DNA of 23,286 nucleotides from a virus, in the IMG/VR virus record IMGVR_UViG_3300031251_000108, positions 1-23,286 of that record; one strand, given 5' to 3'. The position numbers and the translations under genes were made by a program. The notes beneath the pieces are model-generated. The model saw only the letters and a list, made by a program, of their open reading frames with translations, was not told the origin of the DNA and did not search any database. Below are positions 1 to 6,501 of this stretch, in pieces. How positions within the stretch are numbered: position 1 is the first letter of the stretch; each line of letters opens with the position of its first letter.

Positions 1-741
1 GACAAACCCACCAGAGGCGGATTGGCTCGGGGTGAATATGGCATGCTTATGGCTCCACCCAACGTGGGGAAGACCACAGGGTTAGTCAACATTGGTGTGG
101 GAACCTGTAAACAGAGATTCAAAGTTGCACACATCAGCATGGAGATGAGTGAACCACTCATGCTGGCGATGTATAAGCGGTGCTTCCTGGATCGTAGTTG
201 GGAGCAACTCACGAACCTGGACGATGACCAACAGGTGAGGGTAGCCAAGTGGCTTTTCAAGCACAAGGCAAATCTCAAGGCAGACGTGAACATCAAGCAC
301 TTCTCAGCCCATAGACTGTCTGTCGCAGGGTTACGGGCTCACATCATGCTATTGCGATCCATAGGGTTTGATCCAGATGCAGTGGTTCTGGACTACATGG
401 ACTTGATGGAGATGCCCACGCATATCCGTGACGAAGTGAATCAACTTACATGGGTGGGTGAGGAACTCCGGGCCTTGGCTGAGGAAGAGAACCTGGCTAT
501 GTGGTCGGCTACCCAGACCAATCGGAGTGGCGCCCAGAAGCAAACTTCCAAGATGGAAGACGTAGCAGGTGACTTCAAGAAGATGGCTACGGCAGATGTG
601 GTGTGGTCCCTGAATCAGAACGAAGAGGAACAACAGGAAGATCTGATGCGTTGGTTTGTGGTAAAGAACCGTGTAGGCAAGAAACACAATACCTACAGCA
701 CTATCACGAACTTTGAACATTCAAGAATCGAGCCAGCTTAA
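1..741 (+). CDS. DnaB-like replicative DNA helicase, C-terminal part (5' end outside window)
   Basis: The reading frame is open from base 1, so the start lies upstream and only the RecA-like motor domain is present. The opening residues GGLARGEYGML are typical of the strand leading into the DnaB/gp4-type P-loop. Walker A (APPNVGKT) is encoded at 52-75. Walker B ends in the Asp of VVLDYMD, encoded at 391-393. A TQTNRSG sensor-like motif and a late VVKNRVG segment, resembling the region of the DnaB arginine finger, follow. Such proteins are hexameric ATPases that unwind DNA ahead of the phage replisome. The stop codon overlaps the start of the primase gene (TAATG), so translation is probably coupled, which fits a helicase-primase pair. 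The internal TTG at 22 is unlikely to be a true start because the motif continues upstream. The family assignment is firm; the exact phage subgroup is not. Confidence 0.9.
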   Translation, partial: DKPTRGGLARGEYGMLMAPPNVGKTTGLVNIGVGTCKQRFKVAHISMEMSEPLMLAMYKRCFLDRSWEQLTNLDDDQQVRVAKWLFKHKANLKADVNIKHFSAHRLSVAGLRAHIMLLRSIGFDPDAVVLDYMDLMEMPTHIRDEVNQLTWVGEELRALAEEENLAMWSATQTNRSGAQKQTSKMEDVAGDFKKMATADVVWSLNQNEEEQQEDLMRWFVVKNRVGKKHNTYSTITNFEHSRIEPA

Positions 742-1718
742 TGAACCTCATAGGGTTTCTCTCAGCTTGTGGTGGCAAGCCTTCTGGCAAAGGCAACGAA
801 TGGGTATTCGATTGCTGGATGTGCCTGGGAAAAGAGAAACTGTATTTCAACACAACCAAATTAGTTGGGTTCTGTAACAAGTGCCAGACTCCTGTCTCTC
901 TGAAGGATCTGGCAGCTGAACTCGGTGGGGTATCCATAAAAGACATCAACCAGTTCATAGAAGACGCCACCTTCAGTGATAAGATGGCAGTTGGATTTAA
1001 AGAGTCTGTGCTGGAATCCTTACTCTCAGAGTGCCGCACACATGCTGTAAAACCTCGGGAGATTCCCCTACCACCTACCTTCCGGTATCTCGCTGAGGGA
1101 GAGAACAGCGTGATTGGGCGAAAGGCAATAACCTATATGAAAGACCGGGGCTTTAACCTGCAGACTCTTTACGATATGGGATTTGGGTATTGCTCGGGGG
1201 GTTACTATGAGAACCGCATCATAGTGCCATTCTGGGAGAATCAGAAACTTGTCTACTGGCAAGCACGTGATTTTACCAAGAAAGTGCCAATGTCTGAGAA
1301 GATTCTCAATCCCTTGTCTTCCATGGTATCCATTGGAAAATCCAGCGTCCTCTTTAATATAGATGAAGCCTCCAGGCATCCCACCATAGTCGTCTGTGAG
1401 TCCTGGGGTTCAGCTTTGGCCACAGGGTCAGCGGCTGTAGGCATTAATGGCAAGAACATGTCAAACACACAGATGGAGAAACTCTTCAGGACTCCTGCGA
1501 AACGCTATCTGGTGTTGCTAGACCATGGTGCAGAACCTGAAGCCTGGAAGTTAGCTGCACGACTGTCTACTAGACAGGAAACTCTTTTGGCATTTCTACC
1601 GTATGAAGACCCAAACAGCGTGCCACACTCCGTCCTATTACAGAGTATAAAAGATGCACTGCCATACAATCAGTTAAACCATCTCAGGTATTCTGCGGAG
1701 CACATGCAAGTAGGTTAG
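741..1718 (+). CDS. DNA primase with zinc ribbon and TOPRIM domain
   Basis: The protein has 325 residues. Its N-terminus carries a four-Cys zinc ribbon (C25-x2-C28 and C45-x2-C48), as in DnaG and T7 gp4 primases, used to recognise the template. A middle segment (YENRIIVPFWE, then VYWQARDF) matches the usual primase core leading into TOPRIM. TOPRIM motif 1 is at IVVCESWGSALA with E220, followed by the usual Gly-containing strand. The second TOPRIM motif, normally Asp-x-Asp, reads LLDHGAE (D261-H-G), so the second Asp is absent or shifted to E265. The family would make RNA primers for lagging-strand synthesis. The start ATG overlaps the helicase stop by one base. No other start is needed because the zinc ribbon begins close to this Met. 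Identification as a primase is strong; whether the odd metal site still works is unknown. Confidence 0.88.
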   Translation: MNLIGFLSACGGKPSGKGNEWVFDCWMCLGKEKLYFNTTKLVGFCNKCQTPVSLKDLAAELGGVSIKDINQFIEDATFSDKMAVGFKESVLESLLSECRTHAVKPREIPLPPTFRYLAEGENSVIGRKAITYMKDRGFNLQTLYDMGFGYCSGGYYENRIIVPFWENQKLVYWQARDFTKKVPMSEKILNPLSSMVSIGKSSVLFNIDEASRHPTIVVCESWGSALATGSAAVGINGKNMSNTQMEKLFRTPAKRYLVLLDHGAEPEAWKLAARLSTRQETLLAFLPYEDPNSVPHSVLLQSIKDALPYNQLNHLRYSAEHMQVG

Positions 1719-1777
1719 TCGGTAAGTGCACTAGATTCTGTATCTGAGAAGAAACTTTAGATCAGTGAAAATAAGTA

Positions 1778-1806
1778 TTTACTTTCACGATAGAACGACC
1801 GATACT
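1778..1806 (+). promoter_or_regulatory. Possible sigma70-type promoter
   Basis: TTTACT at 1778-1783 and GATACT at 1801-1806 are separated by 17 bases, and each matches the sigma70 consensus at 4 of 6 positions. It lies in the 186-base gap after the primase gene. A start about 7 bases downstream would put the 5' end just before the structured leader at 1818. This is a by-eye call and could be chance in AT-rich DNA. Confidence 0.33.
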
Positions 1807-1817
1807 TTAAATCTACC

Positions 1818-1878
1818 GGGGAAGGGCCGAAACGGCACCCCACAGTTGCGAGTGCAACTTGCCTTTGAGCCCTTCCCC
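1818..1878 (+). promoter_or_regulatory. Structured leader upstream of the sigma-like gene
   Basis: A perfect 10-bp inverted repeat (GGGGAAGGGC at 1818-1827, GCCCTTCCCC at 1869-1878) encloses two more hairpins. One is GCCG-AAA-CGGC at 1826-1836, which overlaps the outer stem by two bases. The other is AGTTGC-GAGT-GCAACT at 1844-1859. GGGG at 1818-1821 can also pair with CCCC at 1838-1841, giving an alternative local hairpin exclusive of the long stem. No T-run follows, so a simple terminator is unlikely. It does not match a tRNA, hammerhead or riboswitch that I recognise. It sits 26 bases before the GTG start of the next gene. Confidence 0.55.
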
Positions 1879-1904
1879 AACTTACCCTGACTCATGAGGT
1901 TTCT

Positions 1905-2528
1905 GTGGTCTCCTGCGATGAGGCAATTAAGAAGTTCGACAAATACGTCTGGGCCGTGGCTCACAAGTTTGCTAGGAACCTGCGAGGATACGATGTTTGT
2001 GATCTGCACCAGGAAGGGTTGATCAAGTTGTATGAGGTTTACACCTCTGCGGCGAACAGCGGCAAACCTGATGCGGAACTGGACAAGATTTTCAAGACCT
2101 CGTTGTCCCACAGGTTTATCGACATCCAGCGTGAGCAGTTCCTTCAGGACCACTACTTGGTTACCATGGACTTGGAAGAAGCAACCTTGTGGTATGGTGA
2201 GGATGCTTTTGCGGAACTTAACTTGCGATATTGCCAAGAGTATCTGGCCCACTTCGTGAGTTCCGATGCAGCCTTGCTCCTGGATTTGCTCGTGGAGCCC
2301 TCTACAGAGTTGCTGTTGGAGTTCCAACTTCAGACCATGCGGAGAGAGCATATCAAGCAGCAAGGTTTCAAGACCCTGATCACCAACAAGATTCCCCACC
2401 GTCTCGCTGGAAAGACGCTAGGGTTTGGCCTTAGCAAGACCAAGAACCTGATTCGTGAACTTCAACACGCCTTTATGGAGCATATGTGCTCAGCCCACAG
2501 TTACAAGCTGAACAAAGCCATGTGCTGA
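1905..2528 (+). CDS. Putative phage RNA polymerase sigma-like factor
   Basis: The product has 207 residues. The N-terminal half resembles sigma70 region 2: an AVAHKFARNLRGYDVCDLHQ helix, a GLIKLYEVY segment, then FKTSLSHRFIDIQRE, the usual helix pair that binds the -10 element and the beta-prime clamp. The C-terminal third (KIPHRLAGKTLGFGLSKTKN) looks like a degenerate region 4 helix-turn-helix. The start is GTG at 1905, supported by GAGG at 1896-1899. The ATG at 1894 is in another frame that terminates early, and an in-frame TGA at 1866 limits extension. Such proteins redirect host RNA polymerase to phage promoters. It lies downstream of a structured leader and overlaps the next gene by 43 bases. 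The sigma assignment rests on motif resemblance only. A diverged unrelated helical DNA-binding protein is the alternative. Confidence 0.62.
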   Translation: MVSCDEAIKKFDKYVWAVAHKFARNLRGYDVCDLHQEGLIKLYEVYTSAANSGKPDAELDKIFKTSLSHRFIDIQREQFLQDHYLVTMDLEEATLWYGEDAFAELNLRYCQEYLAHFVSSDAALLLDLLVEPSTELLLEFQLQTMRREHIKQQGFKTLITNKIPHRLAGKTLGFGLSKTKNLIRELQHAFMEHMCSAHSYKLNKAMC

Positions 2529-3547
2529 AGCTCATTGTCTTTGAGCTTGGTGGGTTAGCCCACGATCACATGAGTCTGCAGGAATTGGACAGCATCATCG
2601 ATAGCATCCTGTCCAAGGGGATTCCCACCACCCTTTCCCCAGCCTTAACCCGATGGATTCGTGCGCACTGCAAGAAACCTGAGTTCAAAATTCAACAGAT
2701 TCTGAGGACAACCATGAGCGACAAGCATTCGTTAGTGCCTGACTGTTTCGCCCGATTCCATGACGGAACCGCAGTGGAATGCAAGGTCTGCTTGGATCGA
2801 GTGGAGTGCAAAGCAAAGTGCACCCACAACGGATCTGCTGAAGTCATGGTTCCAGCAGAGCGAGTTCACGTGGTCTATCCCCTTGGCAAACGTGCTGATG
2901 TGGATGATCTGCGGGAAGTGCTTTCTCAAAAAACAGGCCAGATCGCAAGAACCTTGTCCCAGGGGAACAAGGTTGTTCTGGTAGTTTCTCACAACCAACT
3001 CCAAGTGCTTGCCCTGGAAAGCACCCCGTCCCAGGAGGACACCATCATGAGCAAGAAGCCCGACACCAAGGCCAAGAAGACCGTGGAAGAGGATGACGAA
3101 GAGGACGAAGTCATCACCAAGACCCCCGCGAAGGCTGCGGCCAAGGACCTGAAGCCAGTCAAGAAGGCCGCCAAGCCCGTCGTCGAAGAGGACGATGAGG
3201 AAGACGAAGACCTGGACCTGGAGGAAGTGGACGAAGAGGGGGATGAGGACGAAGACGAAGAAGAGGAAGCCCCCAAGAAGTCCAAGAAGACCACCAAGGC
3301 CGAGCCCGAGCCCAAGGCCAAGAAGGAGAAGAAGGCTGCTCCGGCCCTCAACACCCTCCAGGCCGAGTTCGTGGACAAGCTCAAGACCACCTACAAGGAG
3401 AACGAGGCGCTGTTCAAGGCGGCCAAGAAGGCCGGTGTCAAGTGGGACCGCAAGGACGATCCGCGCATCGACCGCATGCTCTGCGTCATGTCCATGAAGA
3501 AGTTCCTGGGCGAGCAGGGCAAGTCGGCGGCCAAGGCCAAGAAGTAG
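2486..3547 (+). CDS. Unknown Cys-rich protein with PD-(D/E)XK-like pattern and long K/E-rich tail
   Basis: The ORF encodes 353 residues. The GTG at 2486 is favoured because GGAG (2477-2480) lies 5 bases before it; GTG 2522 and ATG 2570 are weaker alternatives. Residues 1-187 form one ordinary-looking domain. It contains V-P85-D86, then G-T-A-V-E98-C-K100, the spacing of a PD-(D/E)XK nuclease core. The same stretch has C99-x2-C102-x5-C108-x3-C112, which could instead bind zinc. Residues 188-353 are low complexity: alternating Lys/Ala and Asp/Glu blocks, then a compact C-terminal segment. A strong ribosome-binding site lies just before Met188, so the second half may be made separately. The coding changes abruptly there to GC-rich, AAG/GCC-biased codons, as if two genes had been joined by loss of a stop. 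The nuclease idea is weak. Confidence 0.6.
   Translation: MLSPQLQAEQSHVLKLIVFELGGLAHDHMSLQELDSIIDSILSKGIPTTLSPALTRWIRAHCKKPEFKIQQILRTTMSDKHSLVPDCFARFHDGTAVECKVCLDRVECKAKCTHNGSAEVMVPAERVHVVYPLGKRADVDDLREVLSQKTGQIARTLSQGNKVVLVVSHNQLQVLALESTPSQEDTIMSKKPDTKAKKTVEEDDEEDEVITKTPAKAAAKDLKPVKKAAKPVVEEDDEEDEDLDLEEVDEEGDEDEDEEEEAPKKSKKTTKAEPEPKAKKEKKAAPALNTLQAEFVDKLKTTYKENEALFKAAKKAGVKWDRKDDPRIDRMLCVMSMKKFLGEQGKSAAKAKK
3033..3038 (+). promoter_or_regulatory. Internal ribosome-binding site AGGAGG
   Basis: A perfect AGGAGG lies 8 bases before an in-frame ATG at 3047, inside the longer ORF that begins at 2486. Its strength and spacing are as good as those of true gene starts in this window. It is the main evidence for an internal translation start. 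Confidence 0.7.
3047..3547 (+). CDS. Nested in-frame low-complexity acidic/basic protein
   Basis: This start would yield 166 residues from the 3' part of the 2486-3547 ORF. The chain begins MSKKPDTKAKK and continues with Glu/Asp runs separated by Lys/Ala/Pro linkers (about residues 11-95). It ends in a folded-looking segment of about 60 residues (ALNTLQAEFVDKLKTTYKEN onward) with a Lys/Ala-rich end. The acidic and basic blocks, including AKPVVEEDDEEDED, closely resemble the tail of the gp32-like protein encoded at 13861. A terminator-like hairpin follows the stop. The function is unknown; a histone-like or SSB-tail-mimicking role is conceivable but not shown. Either this is the only product of the region and the upstream domain is read through, or both long and short forms are made. 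Confidence 0.6.
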   Translation: MSKKPDTKAKKTVEEDDEEDEVITKTPAKAAAKDLKPVKKAAKPVVEEDDEEDEDLDLEEVDEEGDEDEDEEEEAPKKSKKTTKAEPEPKAKKEKKAAPALNTLQAEFVDKLKTTYKENEALFKAAKKAGVKWDRKDDPRIDRMLCVMSMKKFLGEQGKSAAKAKK

Positions 3548-3568
3548 TTCAACACCGGCGCCAAACCT

Positions 3569-3603
3569 ACAGGGGAATGCCATCACGGTGTTCCCCTGTT
3601 TTC
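3569..3603 (+). terminator. Rho-independent terminator
   Basis: A 9-bp perfect stem (ACAGGGGAA at 3569-3577, TTCCCCTGT at 3591-3599) with a 13-base loop is followed by T's to 3602. It lies between the low-complexity gene and the small gene at 3620. Confidence 0.75.
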
Positions 3604-3619
3604 CTAGAAAGGACCAGAA

Positions 3620-3820
3620 ATGGCCGCTGAGACCAAGAAAGCATCCACCGAGACCAGCATCAGTCTGACTTTCGTCAAGTCCACGAAGGGCACCCATGTG
3701 TTCTCCAACATGGATGAGGGCATGTCCAATGTCTACTTCCCCAAGGACCTGGCAGTGTTCAACGGGGCTGACGTGGAGCCCCCCAAGTCCCTGATCATGA
3801 CCCTGAAGGTCAGCAAGTAG
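3620..3820 (+). CDS. Small hypothetical protein
   Basis: The 66-residue product begins MAAETKKAST and then reads as a likely beta-rich fold (ISLTFVKSTKGTHVF, VYFPKDLAVF, SLIMTLKVSK). There are no Cys, signal peptide or membrane segment. AAGGA at 3608-3612 supports the ATG at 3620. The codon use is GC-rich and biased like the highly expressed SSB-type genes. Hairpins bound it on both sides, suggesting a separately controlled, well-expressed transcript. I do not recognise the family. It could be a small structural or DNA-binding phage protein. Confidence 0.7.
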   Translation: MAAETKKASTETSISLTFVKSTKGTHVFSNMDEGMSNVYFPKDLAVFNGADVEPPKSLIMTLKVSK

Positions 3821-3837
3821 CTTCACAACACCAACGG

Positions 3838-3866
3838 CAGGGGTCCATGCGACCCCTGTCTTGTAT
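3838..3866 (+). terminator. Terminator-like hairpin
   Basis: CAGGGGTC (3838-3845) pairs perfectly with GACCCCTG (3851-3858) around a 5-base loop. The tail TCTTGTATTT is only moderately T-rich. It sits just before the GTG start at 3879, so it could also affect that gene's translation. Confidence 0.6.
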
Positions 3867-3878
3867 TTGGAGTCTGAT

Positions 3879-5819
3879 GTGTGCGGGATTGTAGGATGTA
3901 GGTTGTTGAACAAAACTCATCAGCATGAGGCGTTGAATTTTGTTGAACAACTTATGCTTCAGAGTCAGATTCGTGGGATGCACGCCACAGGAGTATCCTG
4001 GTTACGTGGGCCTGAATACACAGACCGCTGGAGACTACAGGTCAGGAAGTCCCCTGTGCCCGCTAGTGAGTTCCTGAAGTCTAGGGAGTGGGAAGATATG
4101 CGCAGGGACAGACCCATGTCCCTCATCGCGCATACCCGCTACAGCACGAGTGGAGACTGGGAAACCAACGCCAATAATCAGCCTATCGCGGTTGGAAGAT
4201 TGGCCATCGTTCATAATGGTCTTGTGTCCATGGCCACCCGTGAAGAGTATGAGCCCCTCTACAACGTGTCCTGCAAGACTGATAATGACTCGGAGATCAT
4301 CCTTGAGGAGATTGAAAATGCCATCGTGGTCATGGAGGGATCAGGCATCACCGATGAGGGATCTGGCGTTATTCGATCAGCGATTGCTGAAGGACTTGAC
4401 AGGATTCACCGGGTTGACCCCCCAATCTTTGCCTGTGGATTCCTGGATGGAGATGGAAACGTCTATGCCATCAGGGACCACATTCGACCGCTATGGTTTG
4501 TGTTCATCAAAGCCTGGGGATTTATTGGATTTGCTTCCACTCGTGACATTATCCAGAGAGCTATCAAGAAGTCAGGTATCACCGAGGATCTTGGAGTTGC
4601 TATCTGGGAAGCAAAGCCATATACTGTCTACACCTTGGACAAGCACATTAACCGGGATGCTATTGAGCTCCCTTTTTCATACCCCAAGGAATTTAGGTTC
4701 CAGCGGCCTGACATCATTTATCATCAATGGTTGGACAACAGAAAGCAGACCAACCGTGGAAAAGACCTGCAGATGGACAATGGCAAGACCAGGGATTACC
4801 GCAAGGACATGCGAACCTGCTTCAAGCACTACTCTGTGGCTGCCATCACGTCCTGGGAAATTGACGTTGCATACCCCATGCTCAATTACCTTTTTCAAAG
4901 ATTTGAGTTCAGCAAGTCTCAGGAATATTGGATTTGTTGGCTCTATGGTGTTTTCTATCAACCTGGGACCGTATTCTATGTGCTCCAGGAGTTTCCAGAA
5001 TTTGAAAAGGTGGATGTAGGCAGACTTGAACGGTGGCACGCTGCAAACTGGCAGAAACTCCGGTATAATACAGACCGTAAATGGGAGAAGGGGCATTTCG
5101 TGGAGATGTTCCTGTCTTACAAGGACATGATTGGTTCTCAGACTCCTAATGCTCAGGAAGAGTTTTACAGCAAACTTCTGAAGAGCAAAGACCCAGTCAA
5201 GAACTTTCACAAGGTATTTGATAAACTCAAGACTCTCACTCGATTTGGAAGATACGCAACCTATATCATGACTGAAGCCCTTGCAAGGTGCATGGGCATG
5301 CCAATACAGGCTGATACCGTTTTCTTGAAAGATGCCGCATCTCCGCGTGCAGGCTTATGTTACGCCCTAAACAGGCCCGATTGGGCAAAAGCAAAGCTCA
5401 CTCAGGAGGAGTGGACAGAACTAGAAGAGGGTCTGGAGGCTCTCATGAAAGAGATCAAGGATGAATATCCTGATGTGCCCATGGATTATTGGTTCATGGA
5501 ATCCTGCTTGTGCTCCTGGAAGGGCTATTGGAGACCAACCAAGGGCAGGTATTTGGGATACTATCTTTCCAGAGGCGCCGATGAAATCCTGCAAATGCAA
5601 GAGACCGATATCACAAGTGGCGTGGATTGGATGGTGCTTTGGCAATTCCGTAAAGAGTGCCTGATGTGGGAATTGCTTGGAGAATATCAGAAACCTCCGC
5701 AACTGTGTATTCAGAAAAGCATGGAACATGTAATGCGTGATACTGGTCACATGATTGGCCTTGCACCGTTTACCAAGAGAGGGATTCTCAATGGCACGCA
5801 GATCTATCGAAAGAGATGA
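3879..5819 (+). CDS. Class II glutamine amidotransferase fused to a predicted amino-acid:DNA transferase (aGPT-PPlase) domain
   Basis: The GTG at 3879 is preferred because GGAG (3869-3872) precedes it and it makes Cys the second residue, as the Ntn-hydrolase fold requires after Met removal; an upstream TTG at 3861 would bury it. The protein has 646 residues. Residues 2 to about 250 are a GATase-II domain: C2-GIVG, THTRYST-like HTRYSTSGD with R87, H112-N113-G114, and the TDNDSE motif at about 134-139. All expected catalytic and glutamine-binding positions are present. The remaining roughly 350 residues lack synthetase or phosphoribosyltransferase motifs. They resemble the alpha-helical amino-acid:DNA transferase / alpha-glutamyl-putrescinyl-thymine pyrophosphorylase group (WICWLYGVFYQPGTVFYVLQ, LERWHAANWQKLRYNTDRKW, FGRYATYIMTEAL). 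The 3' end overlaps the kinase gene by 29 bases. The GATase call is firm; the second domain rests on remembered family pattern. The predicted role is attaching an amine or amino acid to activated hydroxymethyl-dU in DNA. Confidence 0.8.
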   Translation: MCGIVGCRLLNKTHQHEALNFVEQLMLQSQIRGMHATGVSWLRGPEYTDRWRLQVRKSPVPASEFLKSREWEDMRRDRPMSLIAHTRYSTSGDWETNANNQPIAVGRLAIVHNGLVSMATREEYEPLYNVSCKTDNDSEIILEEIENAIVVMEGSGITDEGSGVIRSAIAEGLDRIHRVDPPIFACGFLDGDGNVYAIRDHIRPLWFVFIKAWGFIGFASTRDIIQRAIKKSGITEDLGVAIWEAKPYTVYTLDKHINRDAIELPFSYPKEFRFQRPDIIYHQWLDNRKQTNRGKDLQMDNGKTRDYRKDMRTCFKHYSVAAITSWEIDVAYPMLNYLFQRFEFSKSQEYWICWLYGVFYQPGTVFYVLQEFPEFEKVDVGRLERWHAANWQKLRYNTDRKWEKGHFVEMFLSYKDMIGSQTPNAQEEFYSKLLKSKDPVKNFHKVFDKLKTLTRFGRYATYIMTEALARCMGMPIQADTVFLKDAASPRAGLCYALNRPDWAKAKLTQEEWTELEEGLEALMKEIKDEYPDVPMDYWFMESCLCSWKGYWRPTKGRYLGYYLSRGADEILQMQETDITSGVDWMVLWQFRKECLMWELLGEYQKPPQLCIQKSMEHVMRDTGHMIGLAPFTKRGILNGTQIYRKR

Positions 5820-6492
5820 GGAACTTTGGATCAGCAGCTACGATGGGATTCCCGTCTGGAGACTTTCCACGCTAAAAGCTGCGAAAGGCCCCCGAAAGCC
5901 TCTTTACGCAATCAATCTTAAAGGCGCAAATGGCACAGGCAAGTCCACCATTCCGATGAGGATGATTCAGCATGACAAGAAGGCTGTCTTACTTACGCTC
6001 ACCCAGTTGGATAAGAAGCCTGTTGCTACGTTTCTACCCCAATATGGAGTGGTCCTCATCGGTCTTTATCTCAAGGATACTGCGTGTGGTGGTTGTGACT
6101 CATTGGGAGACACTCAAGTTGTCAAACAGATCCTTAAAGCGCTGTGGAAGAAGGATGTCCACATTCTCTTTGAGGGGGTCATCGTGGGGGATATTTGCAG
6201 CACTTTTTACGAGATCATGAAAGGTTTCAGAGAAGTCCATTCAAGGCAAGTAAGTTTCTGTTTTATGGGGACTCCTCTCAAAGAGGCACTCCGTCGCATT
6301 CAGATTCGCAATGGAGGCAAAGAGATAAACACTGCTCTCGTGGCGCAGAAGTATCAGAACAGCATAAGGCAATTGAAGTTCTACCTGGAACAAGGCGATG
6401 TGGATTGTAAAGTTCTGAAGACAAGTGGCACCATGGAAGACGTGTTCAAGCGGTTCTGTGGGCTTTACCCGGATCTTGGACCTGTTTTTTAG
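5791..6492 (+). CDS. P-loop nucleotide kinase, predicted 5-hydroxymethyl-dU DNA kinase
   Basis: The product has 233 residues. Walker A is GANGTGKST at residues 45-53. The segment DVHILFEGVIVGDI carries a likely Walker B-like acidic residue in the position used by deoxynucleoside and hmdU kinases. An Arg-rich LKEALRRIQIRNGGKEI stretch looks like a lid. ATG 5791 is chosen because it has a purine-rich site (GAGAGGGA) upstream; in-frame TTG 5755 lies deeper in the preceding gene. The family phosphorylates the 5-hydroxymethyl group of hmdU after it is in DNA, the activating step for thymidine hypermodification. The assignment to that family rather than a general nucleotide kinase rests largely on the neighbours: the fused transferase before it and the aGPT-PPlase-type helical gene after it. 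Confidence 0.75.
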   Translation: MARRSIERDEELWISSYDGIPVWRLSTLKAAKGPRKPLYAINLKGANGTGKSTIPMRMIQHDKKAVLLTLTQLDKKPVATFLPQYGVVLIGLYLKDTACGGCDSLGDTQVVKQILKALWKKDVHILFEGVIVGDICSTFYEIMKGFREVHSRQVSFCFMGTPLKEALRRIQIRNGGKEINTALVAQKYQNSIRQLKFYLEQGDVDCKVLKTSGTMEDVFKRFCGLYPDLGPVF

Positions 6493-6501
6493 GAGTGTAT
6501 T

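Noticed and set aside
1818-1878. tRNA or hammerhead ribozyme in the structured leader
   Set aside because: The outer stem is 10 bp and there is no TTCGA-type T-loop or anticodon arm on either strand. A GAAAC occurs, but the CTGANGA hammerhead core is missing.
3861-3878. TTG start at 3861 for the amidotransferase fusion
   Set aside because: It would place six residues before the catalytic Cys. The GTG at 3879 has GGAG at the right distance and leaves Cys at position 2.
2732-3913. 393-codon ORF on the - strand
   Set aside because: It is antisense to the K/E-rich coding region, whose GAG/AAG codons read as Leu/Phe/Ser runs without stops. It has no start signal and crosses two terminators.
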